This document shows, one piece after another, positions 24,677-34,098 of a DNA stretch of 64,000 nt. The notes below the pieces were generated by a model. It made no database searches. It saw only the letters and a program-made list of their open reading frames with translations, and had not been told where the DNA came from. The DNA is from Streptomyces venezuelae ATCC 10712. GTDB taxonomy: Bacteria > Actinomycetota > Actinomycetes > Streptomycetales > Streptomycetaceae. The stretch covers positions 2,356,001 to 2,420,000 of the forward strand of contig NZ_CP029197.1 of the NCBI RefSeq assembly GCF_008639165.1. The letters are read 5' to 3'. The first letter of the stretch is position 1, and each line of letters starts with the position of its first letter. A program made the translations under genes and the position numbers.

Positions 24677-25594
24677 GTGCTCGTACTCGTCGCTCCCGGC
24701 CAAGGCGCCCAGACGCCCGGCTTCCTGACCCCCTGGCTCGAACTCCCCGGCGCCGCCGACCGCATCGCGGCCTGGTCCGACGCCATCGGGCTCGACCTCG
24801 CCCACTACGGTACGAAGGCGGACGCGGACGAAATCCGTGACACCGCCGTCGCACAGCCCCTCCTCGTCGCCGCCGGCCTGCTGTCCGCCGCCGCGCTCGG
24901 CGAGGTGTCCCCCGGTGTCGTCGCCGGCCACAGCGTCGGCGAGTTCACCGCCGCCGCGCTCGCGGGCGTCGTCGACGACACCACCGCGCTGCGTCTCGTC
25001 CGGACCCGTGGACTCGCAATGGCCGAGGCCGCCGCGATCACCCGGACCGGCATGTCGGCGCTGCTCGGCGGCGACCCCGAGGTGACCGTCCCGCACCTGG
25101 AGAAGCTCGGCCTGACCCCGGCCAACGTGAACGGCGCGGGCCAGATCGTGGCCGCCGGCACCATGGAGCAGCTGGCCGCCCTGGAGGCGGACAAGCCCGA
25201 GGGCGTCCGCAGGGTCGTCGCGCTCCAGGTCGCCGGTGCCTTCCACACCCACCACATGGCCCCGGCCGTGGCGAAGCTGGACGAGGCGGCGAAGGAGCTG
25301 TCCCCGGCCGCCCCGACCACCCGTTACGTCTCCAACAAGGACGGGCAGGTCGTCGCCGACGGCGCCGAGATCGTGGCCCGCCTGGTCGGCCAGGTCGCGA
25401 ACCCGGTCCGCTGGGACCTGTGCATGGAGACCTTCCAGGAGCTCGGCGCCACCGCGCTGATCGAGGTCTGCCCCGGCGGCACCCTGACGGGCATCGCCAA
25501 GCGCGCCATGAAGGGCGTGGCCACGGTCGCTCTCAAGACTCCTGACGACCTCGACGCGGCCCGTACGCTCATCGCCGAGCACGCGGCCGTCTGA
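24677..25594 (+). CDS. fabD: Malonyl-CoA:ACP transacylase FabD
   Basis: Transfers malonyl from CoA to acyl carrier protein for type II fatty acid synthesis and, in Streptomyces, also for aromatic polyketides. 305 residues. The N-terminal PGQGAQ oxyanion motif is followed by the nucleophile elbow GHSVGE (Ser 86) and the late GGTLTGIAKR. The His partner is in AFHTHHM. GTG at 24677 gives the standard MLVLVAPGQG start, with GAGAG 8 bases upstream; GTG 24671 adds two residues. First gene of the fabD-fabH-acpP-fabF operon; fabH follows after 18 bases. Confidence 0.97.
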   Translation: MLVLVAPGQGAQTPGFLTPWLELPGAADRIAAWSDAIGLDLAHYGTKADADEIRDTAVAQPLLVAAGLLSAAALGEVSPGVVAGHSVGEFTAAALAGVVDDTTALRLVRTRGLAMAEAAAITRTGMSALLGGDPEVTVPHLEKLGLTPANVNGAGQIVAAGTMEQLAALEADKPEGVRRVVALQVAGAFHTHHMAPAVAKLDEAAKELSPAAPTTRYVSNKDGQVVADGAEIVARLVGQVANPVRWDLCMETFQELGATALIEVCPGGTLTGIAKRAMKGVATVALKTPDDLDAARTLIAEHAAV

Positions 25595-25612
25595 CAAGGA
25601 GTGTCGAGAAGC

Positions 25613-26644
<1,032 letters not shown>

Positions 26645-26700
26645 GCACTCCGGTTCCCCCGGAAGCCCTTTCCCCAGTAATCACAAGAAGGAGCGCCACC

Positions 26701-26949
26701 ATGGCCGCCACCCAGGACCAGATCGTCGAAGGCCTCGCCGAGATCGTCAACGAGATCGCCGGCATCCCGGTCGAGGACGTCCAGCTGGACAAGTCCTTCA
26801 CCGACGACCTGGACGTCGACTCGCTCTCCATGGTCGAGGTCGTCGTCGCCGCCGAAGAGCGCTTCGACGTCAAGATCCCGGACGAGGACGTCAAGAACCT
26901 CAAGACGGTTGGCGACGCTGCCGACTACATCCTGAAGCACCAGGCCTGA
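26701..26949 (+). CDS. acpP: Acyl carrier protein AcpP
   Basis: An 82-residue acidic carrier protein. The phosphopantetheine attachment Ser is residue 41 in the motif DVDSLSMVE. It holds growing acyl chains for FabD, FabH and FabF. ATG with AAGGAG 9 bases upstream. Lies between fabH (56 bases) and fabF (79 bases) in the conserved Streptomyces order. Confidence 0.98.
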   Translation: MAATQDQIVEGLAEIVNEIAGIPVEDVQLDKSFTDDLDVDSLSMVEVVVAAEERFDVKIPDEDVKNLKTVGDAADYILKHQA

Positions 26950-27028
26950 TTCGGCCCTCGCTGACTCGGTCCGCCACCCGGCGGTGGCGCCGTATTCCGA
27001 CCATCACACACATGGAGAACGAATTCCT

Positions 27029-28291
27029 GTGAGCTCGACCAATCGCACCGTGGTCGTCACCGGTATCGGCGCAACCACACCGCTGGGTGGCGACTCCGCG
27101 TCGACCTGGGAGGGTCTTCTCGCGGGGCGCTCCGGCGTCCGGCCCCTGGAAGGCGAGCGCTTCGCGGAGCTGCCCGTCCAGATCGCCGCGACGGCCGCCG
27201 TCGACCCCGGTGACGTCCTGCCCCGCCCGCTGGCCCGCAAGCTGGACCGCTCGGCGCAGTTCGCGCTGATCGCGGCCCGTGAGGCGTGGGCCGACGCGGG
27301 CTACACCGGGCCGGCCGGCGAGGACGCGTCCATCGCGCCCGAGCGGCTCGGTTCCGTGATCGCCTCCGGCATCGGCGGCGTCACGACCCTGCTCGACCAG
27401 TACGACGTGCTGAAGGACAAGGGCGTCCGCCGCGTGTCCCCGCACACCGTGCCCATGCTCATGCCGAACAGCCCCTCCGCGAACGTGAGCCTGGAGGTGA
27501 ACGCCCGGGCGGGCGTCCACACCCCCGTCTCCGCCTGCGCGTCGGGTGCCGAGGCGATCGGCTACGCCGTCGAGATGATCCGTACCGGCCGTGCCGACGT
27601 GGTCGTCGCCGGTGGTACCGAGGCCGCGATCCACCCGCTGCCGATCGCCGCCTTCGCCAACATGATGGCGATGTCCAAGAACAACGAGGACCCCGAGGGT
27701 GCCTCGCGTCCGTACGACACGGGCCGTGACGGCTTCGTGCTCGGCGAGGGCGCGGGCGTCGTGATCCTGGAGTCCGAGGAGCACGCGAAGGCACGCGGCG
27801 CGCGCATCTACTGCGAGGCCCTCGGCCAGGGCGTGTCCTCCGACGCCCACCACATCGCGCAGCCCGAGCCGACAGGCCGTGGCATCGCCGCCGCGCTGCA
27901 GTACCTGCTCGACTCGACGGACCTCAAGCCGTCCGAGGTCGTCCACCTCAACGCGCACGCCACGTCGACGCCGCAGGGTGACGTCGCCGAGATCAAGGCG
28001 CTGCGGAAGGTGCTGGGCGACGACCTGGACCACGTCGCGATCTCCGCCACGAAGTCGATGACGGGTCACCTCCTCGGCGGCGCGGGCGGCATCGAGACCG
28101 TCGCGACGGTCCTGGCGCTCCACCACCGCCTGGCCCCGCCGACGATCAACGTCGCCGAGCTGGACCCGGAGGTCGAGGCGGACATCGTCCGCGACGCCCC
28201 CCGCGAACTCCCGCAGGGCACGATCGCCGCGATCAACAACTCGTTCGGCTTCGGCGGCCACAACGTGGTCCTGGCGTTCCGCTCGGTCTGA
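27029..28291 (+). CDS. fabF: Beta-ketoacyl-ACP synthase II FabF
   Basis: The elongating condensing enzyme of type II fatty acid synthesis. 420 residues with the Cys-His-His triad: Cys 170 (SACASG), His 310 (NAHATST) and His 347 (TGHLLGGAGG). The C-terminus NNSFGFGGHNV is typical of the family. GTG at 27029 with GGAGA about 10 bases upstream. Last gene of the operon, closed by the hairpin at 28312-28345. Confidence 0.97.
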   Translation: MSSTNRTVVVTGIGATTPLGGDSASTWEGLLAGRSGVRPLEGERFAELPVQIAATAAVDPGDVLPRPLARKLDRSAQFALIAAREAWADAGYTGPAGEDASIAPERLGSVIASGIGGVTTLLDQYDVLKDKGVRRVSPHTVPMLMPNSPSANVSLEVNARAGVHTPVSACASGAEAIGYAVEMIRTGRADVVVAGGTEAAIHPLPIAAFANMMAMSKNNEDPEGASRPYDTGRDGFVLGEGAGVVILESEEHAKARGARIYCEALGQGVSSDAHHIAQPEPTGRGIAAALQYLLDSTDLKPSEVVHLNAHATSTPQGDVAEIKALRKVLGDDLDHVAISATKSMTGHLLGGAGGIETVATVLALHHRLAPPTINVAELDPEVEADIVRDAPRELPQGTIAAINNSFGFGGHNVVLAFRSV

Positions 28292-28311
28292 CGCCCCGCC
28301 CGACGCCTGAT

Positions 28312-28345
28312 GGAGGCCCACTCCCCGCCCGGGGGGTGGGCCTCC
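28312..28345. terminator. Bidirectional hairpin between fabF and the DUF3145 gene
   Basis: GGAGGCCCAC (28312-28321) pairs with GTGGGCCTCC (28336-28345); the CCCC/GGGG interior extends the stem. It lies between convergent genes and would end both transcripts. Confidence 0.8.
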
Positions 28346-28379
28346 GGCGTTGTGCGGCGGAGGGGGGCCGGTGGGTGGG

Positions 28380-28874
28380 TCAGACGACCTGGTGGAGCCA
28401 GCGGACGGGGGCGCCCTCGCCTGCGTAGCGGAAGGGTTCCAGTTCGTCGTCCCAGGGCTTTCCGAGGAGCTTGGCGATCTCGGCCTCCAGCTGGGTCTCG
28501 CCCTGCGCGGAGCGCGCGAGGGCGGCTCGCAGCCGGTCCTCGGGGATCAGGATGTCCCCGTGCATGCCGGTGACGGCGTGGAAGATGCCCAGGTCGGGGG
28601 TGGCGCTGTAGCGCTCGCCCTCGGCGGTCGGGCAGGGTTCCGCGGTCACCTCGAAGCGGAGCATCTGCCAGCCGCGCAGCGCGGAGGCGAGTTCGGAGGC
28701 GGTGCCGGTCCGGCCCTGCCAGGAGAACTCGGCTCTCCAGGTGCCGGGGGACGCCGGCTGGCGGATCCAGTCGAGCTGGACCCTCGCACCGAGGACACCC
28801 GCGACCGCCCATTCGACGTGCGGGCACAGCGCGCGCGGTGCGGAGTGAACGTACAGGACTCCACGTGTCGTCAC
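28380..28874 (-). CDS. DUF3145 family protein
   Basis: A 164-residue actinobacterial protein of unknown function, at the exact length of the DUF3145 family. Typical start TTRGVLYVHSAPRALCPHVEWA and end FRYAGEGAPVRWLHQVV are present. GTG at 28874 has GGAGG 5 bases upstream; the longer frame from 28958 lacks a ribosome site and adds an unrelated tail. No signal peptide. It regularly lies next to fabF in Streptomyces, so a link with lipid metabolism is conceivable but unproven. Confidence 0.88.
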   Translation of the reverse strand: MTTRGVLYVHSAPRALCPHVEWAVAGVLGARVQLDWIRQPASPGTWRAEFSWQGRTGTASELASALRGWQMLRFEVTAEPCPTAEGERYSATPDLGIFHAVTGMHGDILIPEDRLRAALARSAQGETQLEAEIAKLLGKPWDDELEPFRYAGEGAPVRWLHQVV

Positions 28875-29133
28875 CGGGACCTCCAGTGTGGGACGAGGTT
28901 CGCCTTTCCCAGCGGCCTCAGTAAACAGCATCAGGAGCAAAACGTCACAAACCCTCAAAAAGGGGACAGTATGTGACGTGATGTAATTTACCGGAGCCGG
29001 TTGGCAAAGGTGCCTCTGGTTCGACGGGGGAAAAGCTACCGTGCCGCACCGTCATCGGTGTGACGTACGGTCGGTCCGGGGGCCGGTGAACACGAAGCTT
29101 TCACCCGCCAGGACGCCGAAGGAGGGGCCGGGG
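28875..29133. other. Intergenic region, divergent promoters of DUF3145 and the SGNH gene
   Basis: 259 bases without a gene. The middle (about 28915-29000) is clearly AT-richer than its surroundings (runs such as AAACGTCACAAACCCTCAAAAAGG and TGATGTAATTTACC), as expected for divergent promoters. I see no small ORF with a ribosome site and no convincing palindrome. Confidence 0.5.
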
Positions 29134-30027
29134 ATGCGCGGCCGACGCCGATTCCGTACCGCAGTCGCCGCCGCGACGGCCGCACTGCTGGGCGCGGGGG
29201 CCCTGTCCGGCTGCACCGCCGGGGAGCCCCCGGCCGGCGCCCCGGCGACGCGGGCCGCACCGAAACCGGCCCCGCGGCCGACGCCGCTGTGGGACGTCTC
29301 CCCCGCCTCCGTCGCGGCCGTCGGCGACTCCGTCACGCGCGCCTTCGACGCCTGTTCGGTCCTTGACGACTGCCCCGAGGTGTCCTGGGCGACCGGCACG
29401 GACACCACCGTGAACAGCCTCGCGCTGCGCCTCCTCGGGCCGGAGAAGGTGGCCACCCACAGCTGGAACCTGGCGCGGACGGGCGCGCTGATGGCGGAGC
29501 TGCCCGGGCAGATGGCGGCCGCGGCGGCCGAGCGGCCCGAGCTGGTGACGGTGATGATGGGCGCGAACGACGCCTGCCGGGCCACCCCTGCGCTGATGAC
29601 CCCGGTCGCCGACTTCCGGGCGTCGTTCGAGACGGCGCTCGCCCGGCTGCGGAAGGGCGCGCCGAAGGCGCAGGTGTACGTGGCGAGCGTGCCGGATCTG
29701 ATGCGCCTGTGGTCGACGGGGCGGGTGAGCCCCGTCGGGCGGGAGGTGTGGAAGCTGGGGATCTGCGGCGCGATGCTGGCGGACGCGGAGGACCTGAGCA
29801 CGGCGGCGGACCGGCGCCGCACCGGGGTGCGGGACCGGGTGGTGGCGTACAACCGGGTGCTCTCGGAGGTGTGCGCGAAGGATGAGCGCTGCCGGTACGA
29901 CGGTGGCGCGGTCTTCGGATTCCGTTTCGACGGCGGGCAGTTGAGCCCTTGGGACTGGTTCCATCCGAGCAGGGACGGGCAGGCGCGGCTGGCGGAGCTC
30001 GCGTACCGGCGGATCACGGAGGAGTGA
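29134..30027 (+). CDS. SGNH/GDSL-type hydrolase lipoprotein
   Basis: A 297-residue exported esterase-like lipoprotein. The lipobox is ALSGC (Cys about 26) after a basic start MRGRRRFR. SGNH blocks: GDSVTRAFD (nucleophile Ser), the Asn block MMGANDAC and the C-terminal Asp/His block WDWFHPS. Extra cysteines (DACSVLDDCPE, GANDACR, CAKDERC) suggest disulfides outside the membrane. ATG at 29134 has AAGGAGG 8 bases upstream. Likely substrate is an ester on lipid or polysaccharide, not identifiable here. Confidence 0.87.
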   Translation: MRGRRRFRTAVAAATAALLGAGALSGCTAGEPPAGAPATRAAPKPAPRPTPLWDVSPASVAAVGDSVTRAFDACSVLDDCPEVSWATGTDTTVNSLALRLLGPEKVATHSWNLARTGALMAELPGQMAAAAAERPELVTVMMGANDACRATPALMTPVADFRASFETALARLRKGAPKAQVYVASVPDLMRLWSTGRVSPVGREVWKLGICGAMLADAEDLSTAADRRRTGVRDRVVAYNRVLSEVCAKDERCRYDGGAVFGFRFDGGQLSPWDWFHPSRDGQARLAELAYRRITEE

Positions 30028-30031
30028 GGGA

Positions 30032-30063
30032 CCCCGGGGCGGTTGTCAGGTGCCGCCCCGGGG
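30032..30063. terminator. Hairpin between the SGNH and GH3 genes
   Basis: CCCCGGGGCGG (30032-30042) pairs perfectly with CCGCCCCGGGG (30053-30063) over a 10-base loop, between convergent genes; it probably works in both directions. Confidence 0.8.
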
Positions 30064-30090
30064 CCGGTCGGGTGGGTCCGCGCCGGGACC

Positions 30091-32538
30091 TCAGACCTCC
30101 AGGGTCGCACTCAGGCGGGCGTCGGTGAGGGAGCGGGCGGCGAGGACTTCGTAGGCGCCGCCGACGAAGCTCCAGTCGTTCTTCTCCTCGTCCCAGATCT
30201 CGAAGGCGCGGCGGGGCAGCGCGATCTCGGTCTCGACGGTCTCGCCGGGGCCCGCTTCGACGCATCCGAAGCCGGCCAGCCAGCGGGCCGGGCGCTCCAC
30301 GCCGTCGTCGACCGGCGCGAGGTAGACCTGGACGACCTCGCGGCCGGGGCGGTCGCCGGTGTTGGTGAGCCGGACGGTCGCGGTGCCGGGGCGCGCGGTC
30401 AGGGACTCGTACGTCCAGGTCGTGTAGCCGAGGCCGTGGCCGAAGGCGTACGCGGGGACGGCGCCGGCCTTGTCCCAGGCGCGGTAGCCGATGAAGACGC
30501 CCTCGGCGTAGTCGAGTTCGCCGCCGGTGGGGGTGACCTCGGTGACGGGGGCGTCGGCGAGGGCGGCCGGCCAGGTGGTGGGGAGGCGGCCGCCGGGTTC
30601 CTCGGCGCCGGTGAGGACGTCGGCGAGGGCCGCCCCGCCCTCCTGGCCGGGGAACCAGCTGAGCAGGACCGCGGCCACCTCCTCGCGCCAGGGCAGCTCG
30701 ACCGGGGAGCCGGCGTTGACCACGACGACGGTGTTCGGGTTGGCGGCGGCGACGGCCCGGACGAGGTCGTCCTGACGGCCGGGGAGGGCGAGGTCCTTGC
30801 GGTCGAAGCCCTCGGACTCGACGCGTTCGGTGGTGGCGACGACCACGACGGCGGTGTCGGCGGCGCGGGCGGCCTCGACGGCCTCGGCGATCAGTTCGTC
30901 GGGGTCACGGCGCGGACCGAGGTGGACGAAGGAGAACATGACGGCCGGCAGCGGGGCCGCGAACTCCTTGTCGAGGGTGTGGAGGAGGGAGACGTCGACG
31001 GTCTCGCCCGCCGTGAGGACGACCTTGGCGCGCTCGACCGGGGAGCCGAAGAAGGCTTCGAAGGGGTCGGTCTCGGGGCCGAGGGCCTGGACGCCGTCGA
31101 AGAGGGTCTCGCCGTCGACGGAGAGGCGGAAGGCGCCGAGGCCGCGGGTGCCGAAGGCGTGCTCGCCGGTCTCGCGCGGGGTGAAGCGGCCGACGACCTC
31201 GATGGAGGCGAGGGCCTCGTGGGTGACGCCGGCGGGGAGGTCGTCGCCGATCCACTGGACCTGGCCGTTGGGCAGGGTGCCTTCGCCGAGGACGGTGCCG
31301 GAGGCGTCGCGGCAGACGGCGCGGAGGGTGAAGCCCTGGTCGGCGGGGGTGAGTTCGTCGCTGGGGTCGGCGCCGATCGTGTAGGTGAGGGCGCCTTCGG
31401 GGAGGGCGGCGGTGAGGCCGTCGAGCGGGGAGACGATGTGCTCGGGGAAGACCTGGGCGGAGCCACCGCCGAGGACGCGGGCGTCGCGGGCGGCGGCGCC
31501 GGAGAGGGCGACCGTGCCGTTCTTCAGGGGGAGGGCGCCGTTCTCGTTGCGGACGAGGACGAAGCCGCGGTGGGCGATCTCGCGGGCGAGGGCGTCGCCG
31601 TCGATCGCGGCCGGGGGGTCGGTGACGACCGGCGGGGCGCCTTCGAGGGCGCCGACGCGGGCGGCGAGCCGCAGGACGTTGCGTACGGCGGCGTCGACGG
31701 TGGACTCCTCGACCTCGCCGGCGCGGACGGCGGCGGCGAGCGCTTCGCCGTAGACGGTCTGCGGACCGGGCATGGCGACGTCGAGGCCGCCCTCGATGTC
31801 GCCGGTGGTGGAGCGGGCGGCCATCCAGTCGGAGACGTTGAAGCCGTCGAAGCCCCATTCCCCGCGCAGGACCTCGTTCACCAGGTGGCGGTGCTCGGTC
31901 ATGGTCACGCCGTTGACCTGGTTGTAGGCGGTCATGATGCCCCAGGGGTGGGCGTTCTTGACGATCGCCTCGAAGGGGGCGAGGTAGAGCTCGCGGAGGG
32001 GGCGGGGGGCGATCCTGTTGTCGACGGTGAAGCGGTCGGTCTCGGCGTCGTTGGCGACGAAGTGCTTGACGGTGGTGCCGACGCCGCCGTCCTGGACGCC
32101 CTGGACGTAGCCGGTGCCGATGGCGCCGGTGAGGAGGGGGTCCTCGCTGTAGGCCTCGAAGTGGCGGCCGCCGAGCGGGGTGCGGTGGAGGTTGACGGTG
32201 GGGGCGAGCAGGACGTGGACGCCCTTGCGGCGGGCTTCCTGCGCGAGCAGCCGGCCGGCCCGGCGGGCGAGTGCGGGGTCCCAGGCGGCGGCGAGCGCGG
32301 TCGGGGAGGGCAGGGCGACGGACGGGTCGTCGGCGGTCCAGCGGACGCCGCGGACGCCGATGGGGCCGTCGGACATGACCAGGGACGTCAGGCCGATCTC
32401 CGGCAGGGCGGGCAGGGACCACATGTCCTGGCCGGCGAGCAGCCGGGTCTTGCTGTCCAGGTCGAGCTTGGCGAGCGCCGCCTCGACCACCGATTCCCGT
32501 GCCGCGTCCGCTGCCGTGTGCGCGCCGGTCTCCGTCAT
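30091..32538 (-). CDS. Glycoside hydrolase family 3 beta-glucosidase/xylosidase with PA14 and Fn3 domains
   Basis: An 815-residue enzyme that releases terminal beta-linked sugars. The GH3 N-terminal barrel carries KHF-x-ND and the nucleophile Asp 237 in GFNVSDWM. The GH3_C domain follows, interrupted by a PA14-type insert (residues about 405-540, FTLRAVCRD ... FVHLGPR), and an Fn3-like domain ends the protein. No signal peptide, so it is cytosolic and probably acts on imported oligosaccharides. ATG at 32538 has GAGGAGG 8 bases upstream. Divergent from a TetR gene with a strong operator between them. Confidence 0.93.
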   Translation of the reverse strand: MTETGAHTAADAARESVVEAALAKLDLDSKTRLLAGQDMWSLPALPEIGLTSLVMSDGPIGVRGVRWTADDPSVALPSPTALAAAWDPALARRAGRLLAQEARRKGVHVLLAPTVNLHRTPLGGRHFEAYSEDPLLTGAIGTGYVQGVQDGGVGTTVKHFVANDAETDRFTVDNRIAPRPLRELYLAPFEAIVKNAHPWGIMTAYNQVNGVTMTEHRHLVNEVLRGEWGFDGFNVSDWMAARSTTGDIEGGLDVAMPGPQTVYGEALAAAVRAGEVEESTVDAAVRNVLRLAARVGALEGAPPVVTDPPAAIDGDALAREIAHRGFVLVRNENGALPLKNGTVALSGAAARDARVLGGGSAQVFPEHIVSPLDGLTAALPEGALTYTIGADPSDELTPADQGFTLRAVCRDASGTVLGEGTLPNGQVQWIGDDLPAGVTHEALASIEVVGRFTPRETGEHAFGTRGLGAFRLSVDGETLFDGVQALGPETDPFEAFFGSPVERAKVVLTAGETVDVSLLHTLDKEFAAPLPAVMFSFVHLGPRRDPDELIAEAVEAARAADTAVVVVATTERVESEGFDRKDLALPGRQDDLVRAVAAANPNTVVVVNAGSPVELPWREEVAAVLLSWFPGQEGGAALADVLTGAEEPGGRLPTTWPAALADAPVTEVTPTGGELDYAEGVFIGYRAWDKAGAVPAYAFGHGLGYTTWTYESLTARPGTATVRLTNTGDRPGREVVQVYLAPVDDGVERPARWLAGFGCVEAGPGETVETEIALPRRAFEIWDEEKNDWSFVGGAYEVLAARSLTDARLSATLEV

Positions 32539-32591
32539 GGCCGTACCTCCTCGTTGACGTACTGGTGACCCCGATGGCCCCATCGTGCACC

Positions 32592-32615
32592 CACCTACCT
32601 GTAGACCGGTAGGTG
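32592..32615. promoter_or_regulatory. TetR operator between GH3 and tetR
   Basis: CACCTACC-N8-GGTAGGTG is a perfect 24-base interrupted palindrome (arms 32592-32599 and 32608-32615), 54 bases before the GH3 start. A hairpin CGGGAGG-N6-CCTCCCG (32639-32658) lies in the putative tetR leader. The palindrome is the likely site of the adjacent TetR protein. Confidence 0.78.
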
Positions 32616-32700
32616 ACGTTATTATTCTGTTACTTTTCCGGGAGGTACGGTCCTCCCGTAGGCGGCGGACAGGCGGACGAGCGGTGAGGGGGCCACGGCG

Positions 32701-33291
32701 ATGGTGCGGGCCAGGAGCGAGGAACGGCGGGCGGACATCCTCCGCGCCGCCCTGGAGGTGATCGCCGAGCGCGGCTACCGGGGCGCCACCCTCGGCTCCG
32801 TCGCCGAGCGCGTCGGCCTCACCCAGCAGGGACTGCTGCACTACTTCCCGACGAAGGAGGCGCTCCTCGTCGCGGTCCTGGAGGAGCGCGACCGCTGGGA
32901 CACGAGCGGCGGCCGCGACCGCGCGGGGTGGCGGCTCGACCTGCTGGAATCCCTCGTCGAGTACAACGCGATGCGGCCCGGCATCGTGCAGACCTTCTCC
33001 GCGCTGCTCGGCGAGAGCGTCACGGACGAGCACCCGGCGCGCGCCTTCTTCACCGAGCGGTACGCCCAGGTCCGTTCGAGCATGGCGCAGGTGCTGCGCC
33101 TTGAGTACGGGGAGCGGCTGCCGAGCGGCCTCACCCCGGAGCGGGCGGCCCCGCTCCTGACGGCGGTGATGGACGGCCTCCAGTACCAGTGGCTCCTGGA
33201 TCCCGCGGCCGTCGACATGCCGGCCGCCTTCCGCGACTTCCTGCACCTGCTGCACGGCGACGGTCCGCGGCCGGGGATGATGGGCTCATGA
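32701..33291 (+). CDS. TetR family transcriptional regulator of the GH3 locus
   Basis: A 196-residue TetR protein. The helix-turn-helix is RRADILRAALEVIAERGYRG ... VGLTQQGLLHYFPTKEALL (residues about 10-55), and the ligand domain follows. Divergent from the GH3 gene with a palindrome between, so it probably represses the glucosidase until a sugar-derived ligand appears. Its stop overlaps the start of the nitrilase-type gene by 4 bases (ATGA), making a two-gene operon. Confidence 0.92.
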   Translation: MVRARSEERRADILRAALEVIAERGYRGATLGSVAERVGLTQQGLLHYFPTKEALLVAVLEERDRWDTSGGRDRAGWRLDLLESLVEYNAMRPGIVQTFSALLGESVTDEHPARAFFTERYAQVRSSMAQVLRLEYGERLPSGLTPERAAPLLTAVMDGLQYQWLLDPAAVDMPAAFRDFLHLLHGDGPRPGMMGS

Positions 33292-34001
33292 TCGTCGCAG
33301 CCGCACAGTTCGCCCCGGTCGCCGGGGACATCGCCGCCAACGGGGAGACCGTCGCCGGCCTGGTTAGGGCCGCCGGGGCGGCGGGCGCCCGGGTGGTCGT
33401 GTTCGCCGAGCTCTGCCTCAGCGGGTACGAGCCGTCCCTGATCCGGGACACCCCCGCGCTGGTGCTCACCGAGGACGACCCCCGGCTCGAACCGGTGCGG
33501 GAGGCCTGCCGCGCGGTCTCGGCGGCGGCCGTCGTCAACGGGCCGGTGCGGACGGCGGACGGCCGGGCCGCCGTCACCTCGCTGGTCGTCGGCCCGGACG
33601 GCGGGCTCCTCGCCCGCTACGACAAGCAGCACCTGTACGGGATCGAGCGGGAGGTCTTCGCGCCGGGCGGCGCCGACGGGCGGTTCACGCTCGACGGGGT
33701 CCGGTTCGCCCTGGCCACCTGTTACGACAACCGCTTCCCCGAGCTGGCCGAGCGGGCCGCCGCCGACGACTGCGCGGTGTACCTGGCGAGTTCGGTGCTG
33801 TCGGCGGACAACGACTCGTTCGAGAAGGTGTATCCGGTACGGGCCCGGGACCACGGCCTGACGGTGGTGCTCGGCAACGCGCTCGGGGCGAACGAGGACG
33901 GCGTGGCCGTCGGCGGCGCCGGGGCCTGGGGCCCGGACGGCCGCCGGATCGCGGACGCGGGCGGCACGGAACCGGGGTTCGTGCTCGCCGAGGTGGGCTG
34001 A
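33288..34001 (+). CDS. Carbon-nitrogen hydrolase (nitrilase superfamily)
   Basis: A 237-residue amidase-type enzyme. The Glu-Lys-Cys triad is visible: Glu in VVFAELCLSGYE, Lys in YDKQHLYG, Cys in LATCYDNRFPE. Cleaves non-peptide C-N bonds, usually in small amides. Coupled to tetR by a 4-base overlap; the operon ends at a strong hairpin. Its link to GH3 is only positional. Confidence 0.92.
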   Translation: MIVAAAQFAPVAGDIAANGETVAGLVRAAGAAGARVVVFAELCLSGYEPSLIRDTPALVLTEDDPRLEPVREACRAVSAAAVVNGPVRTADGRAAVTSLVVGPDGGLLARYDKQHLYGIEREVFAPGGADGRFTLDGVRFALATCYDNRFPELAERAAADDCAVYLASSVLSADNDSFEKVYPVRARDHGLTVVLGNALGANEDGVAVGGAGAWGPDGRRIADAGGTEPGFVLAEVG

Positions 34002-34047
34002 GCACGGGCGGGCGGACGCGGGTCGACGGGCGGGCGCCGACGTGGGC

Positions 34048-34085
34048 GGGCGCCGTCACGGAACCCCCGGTCCGTGACGGCGCCC
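34048..34085. terminator. Strong bidirectional hairpin between the nitrilase and M4 protease genes
   Basis: A perfect 15-bp stem (34048-34062 with 34071-34085; core GCCGTCACGGA/TCCGTGACGGC) with an 8-base loop lies between convergent genes. Confidence 0.88.
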
Positions 34086-34098
34086 CTTCCCGCCCCCG

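Noticed and set aside
28875..29133. Possible small gene or riboswitch in the AT-rich gap before the SGNH gene
   Set aside because: No frame with a ribosome site and no extended conserved-looking structure could be seen; it reads as ordinary divergent promoter DNA.
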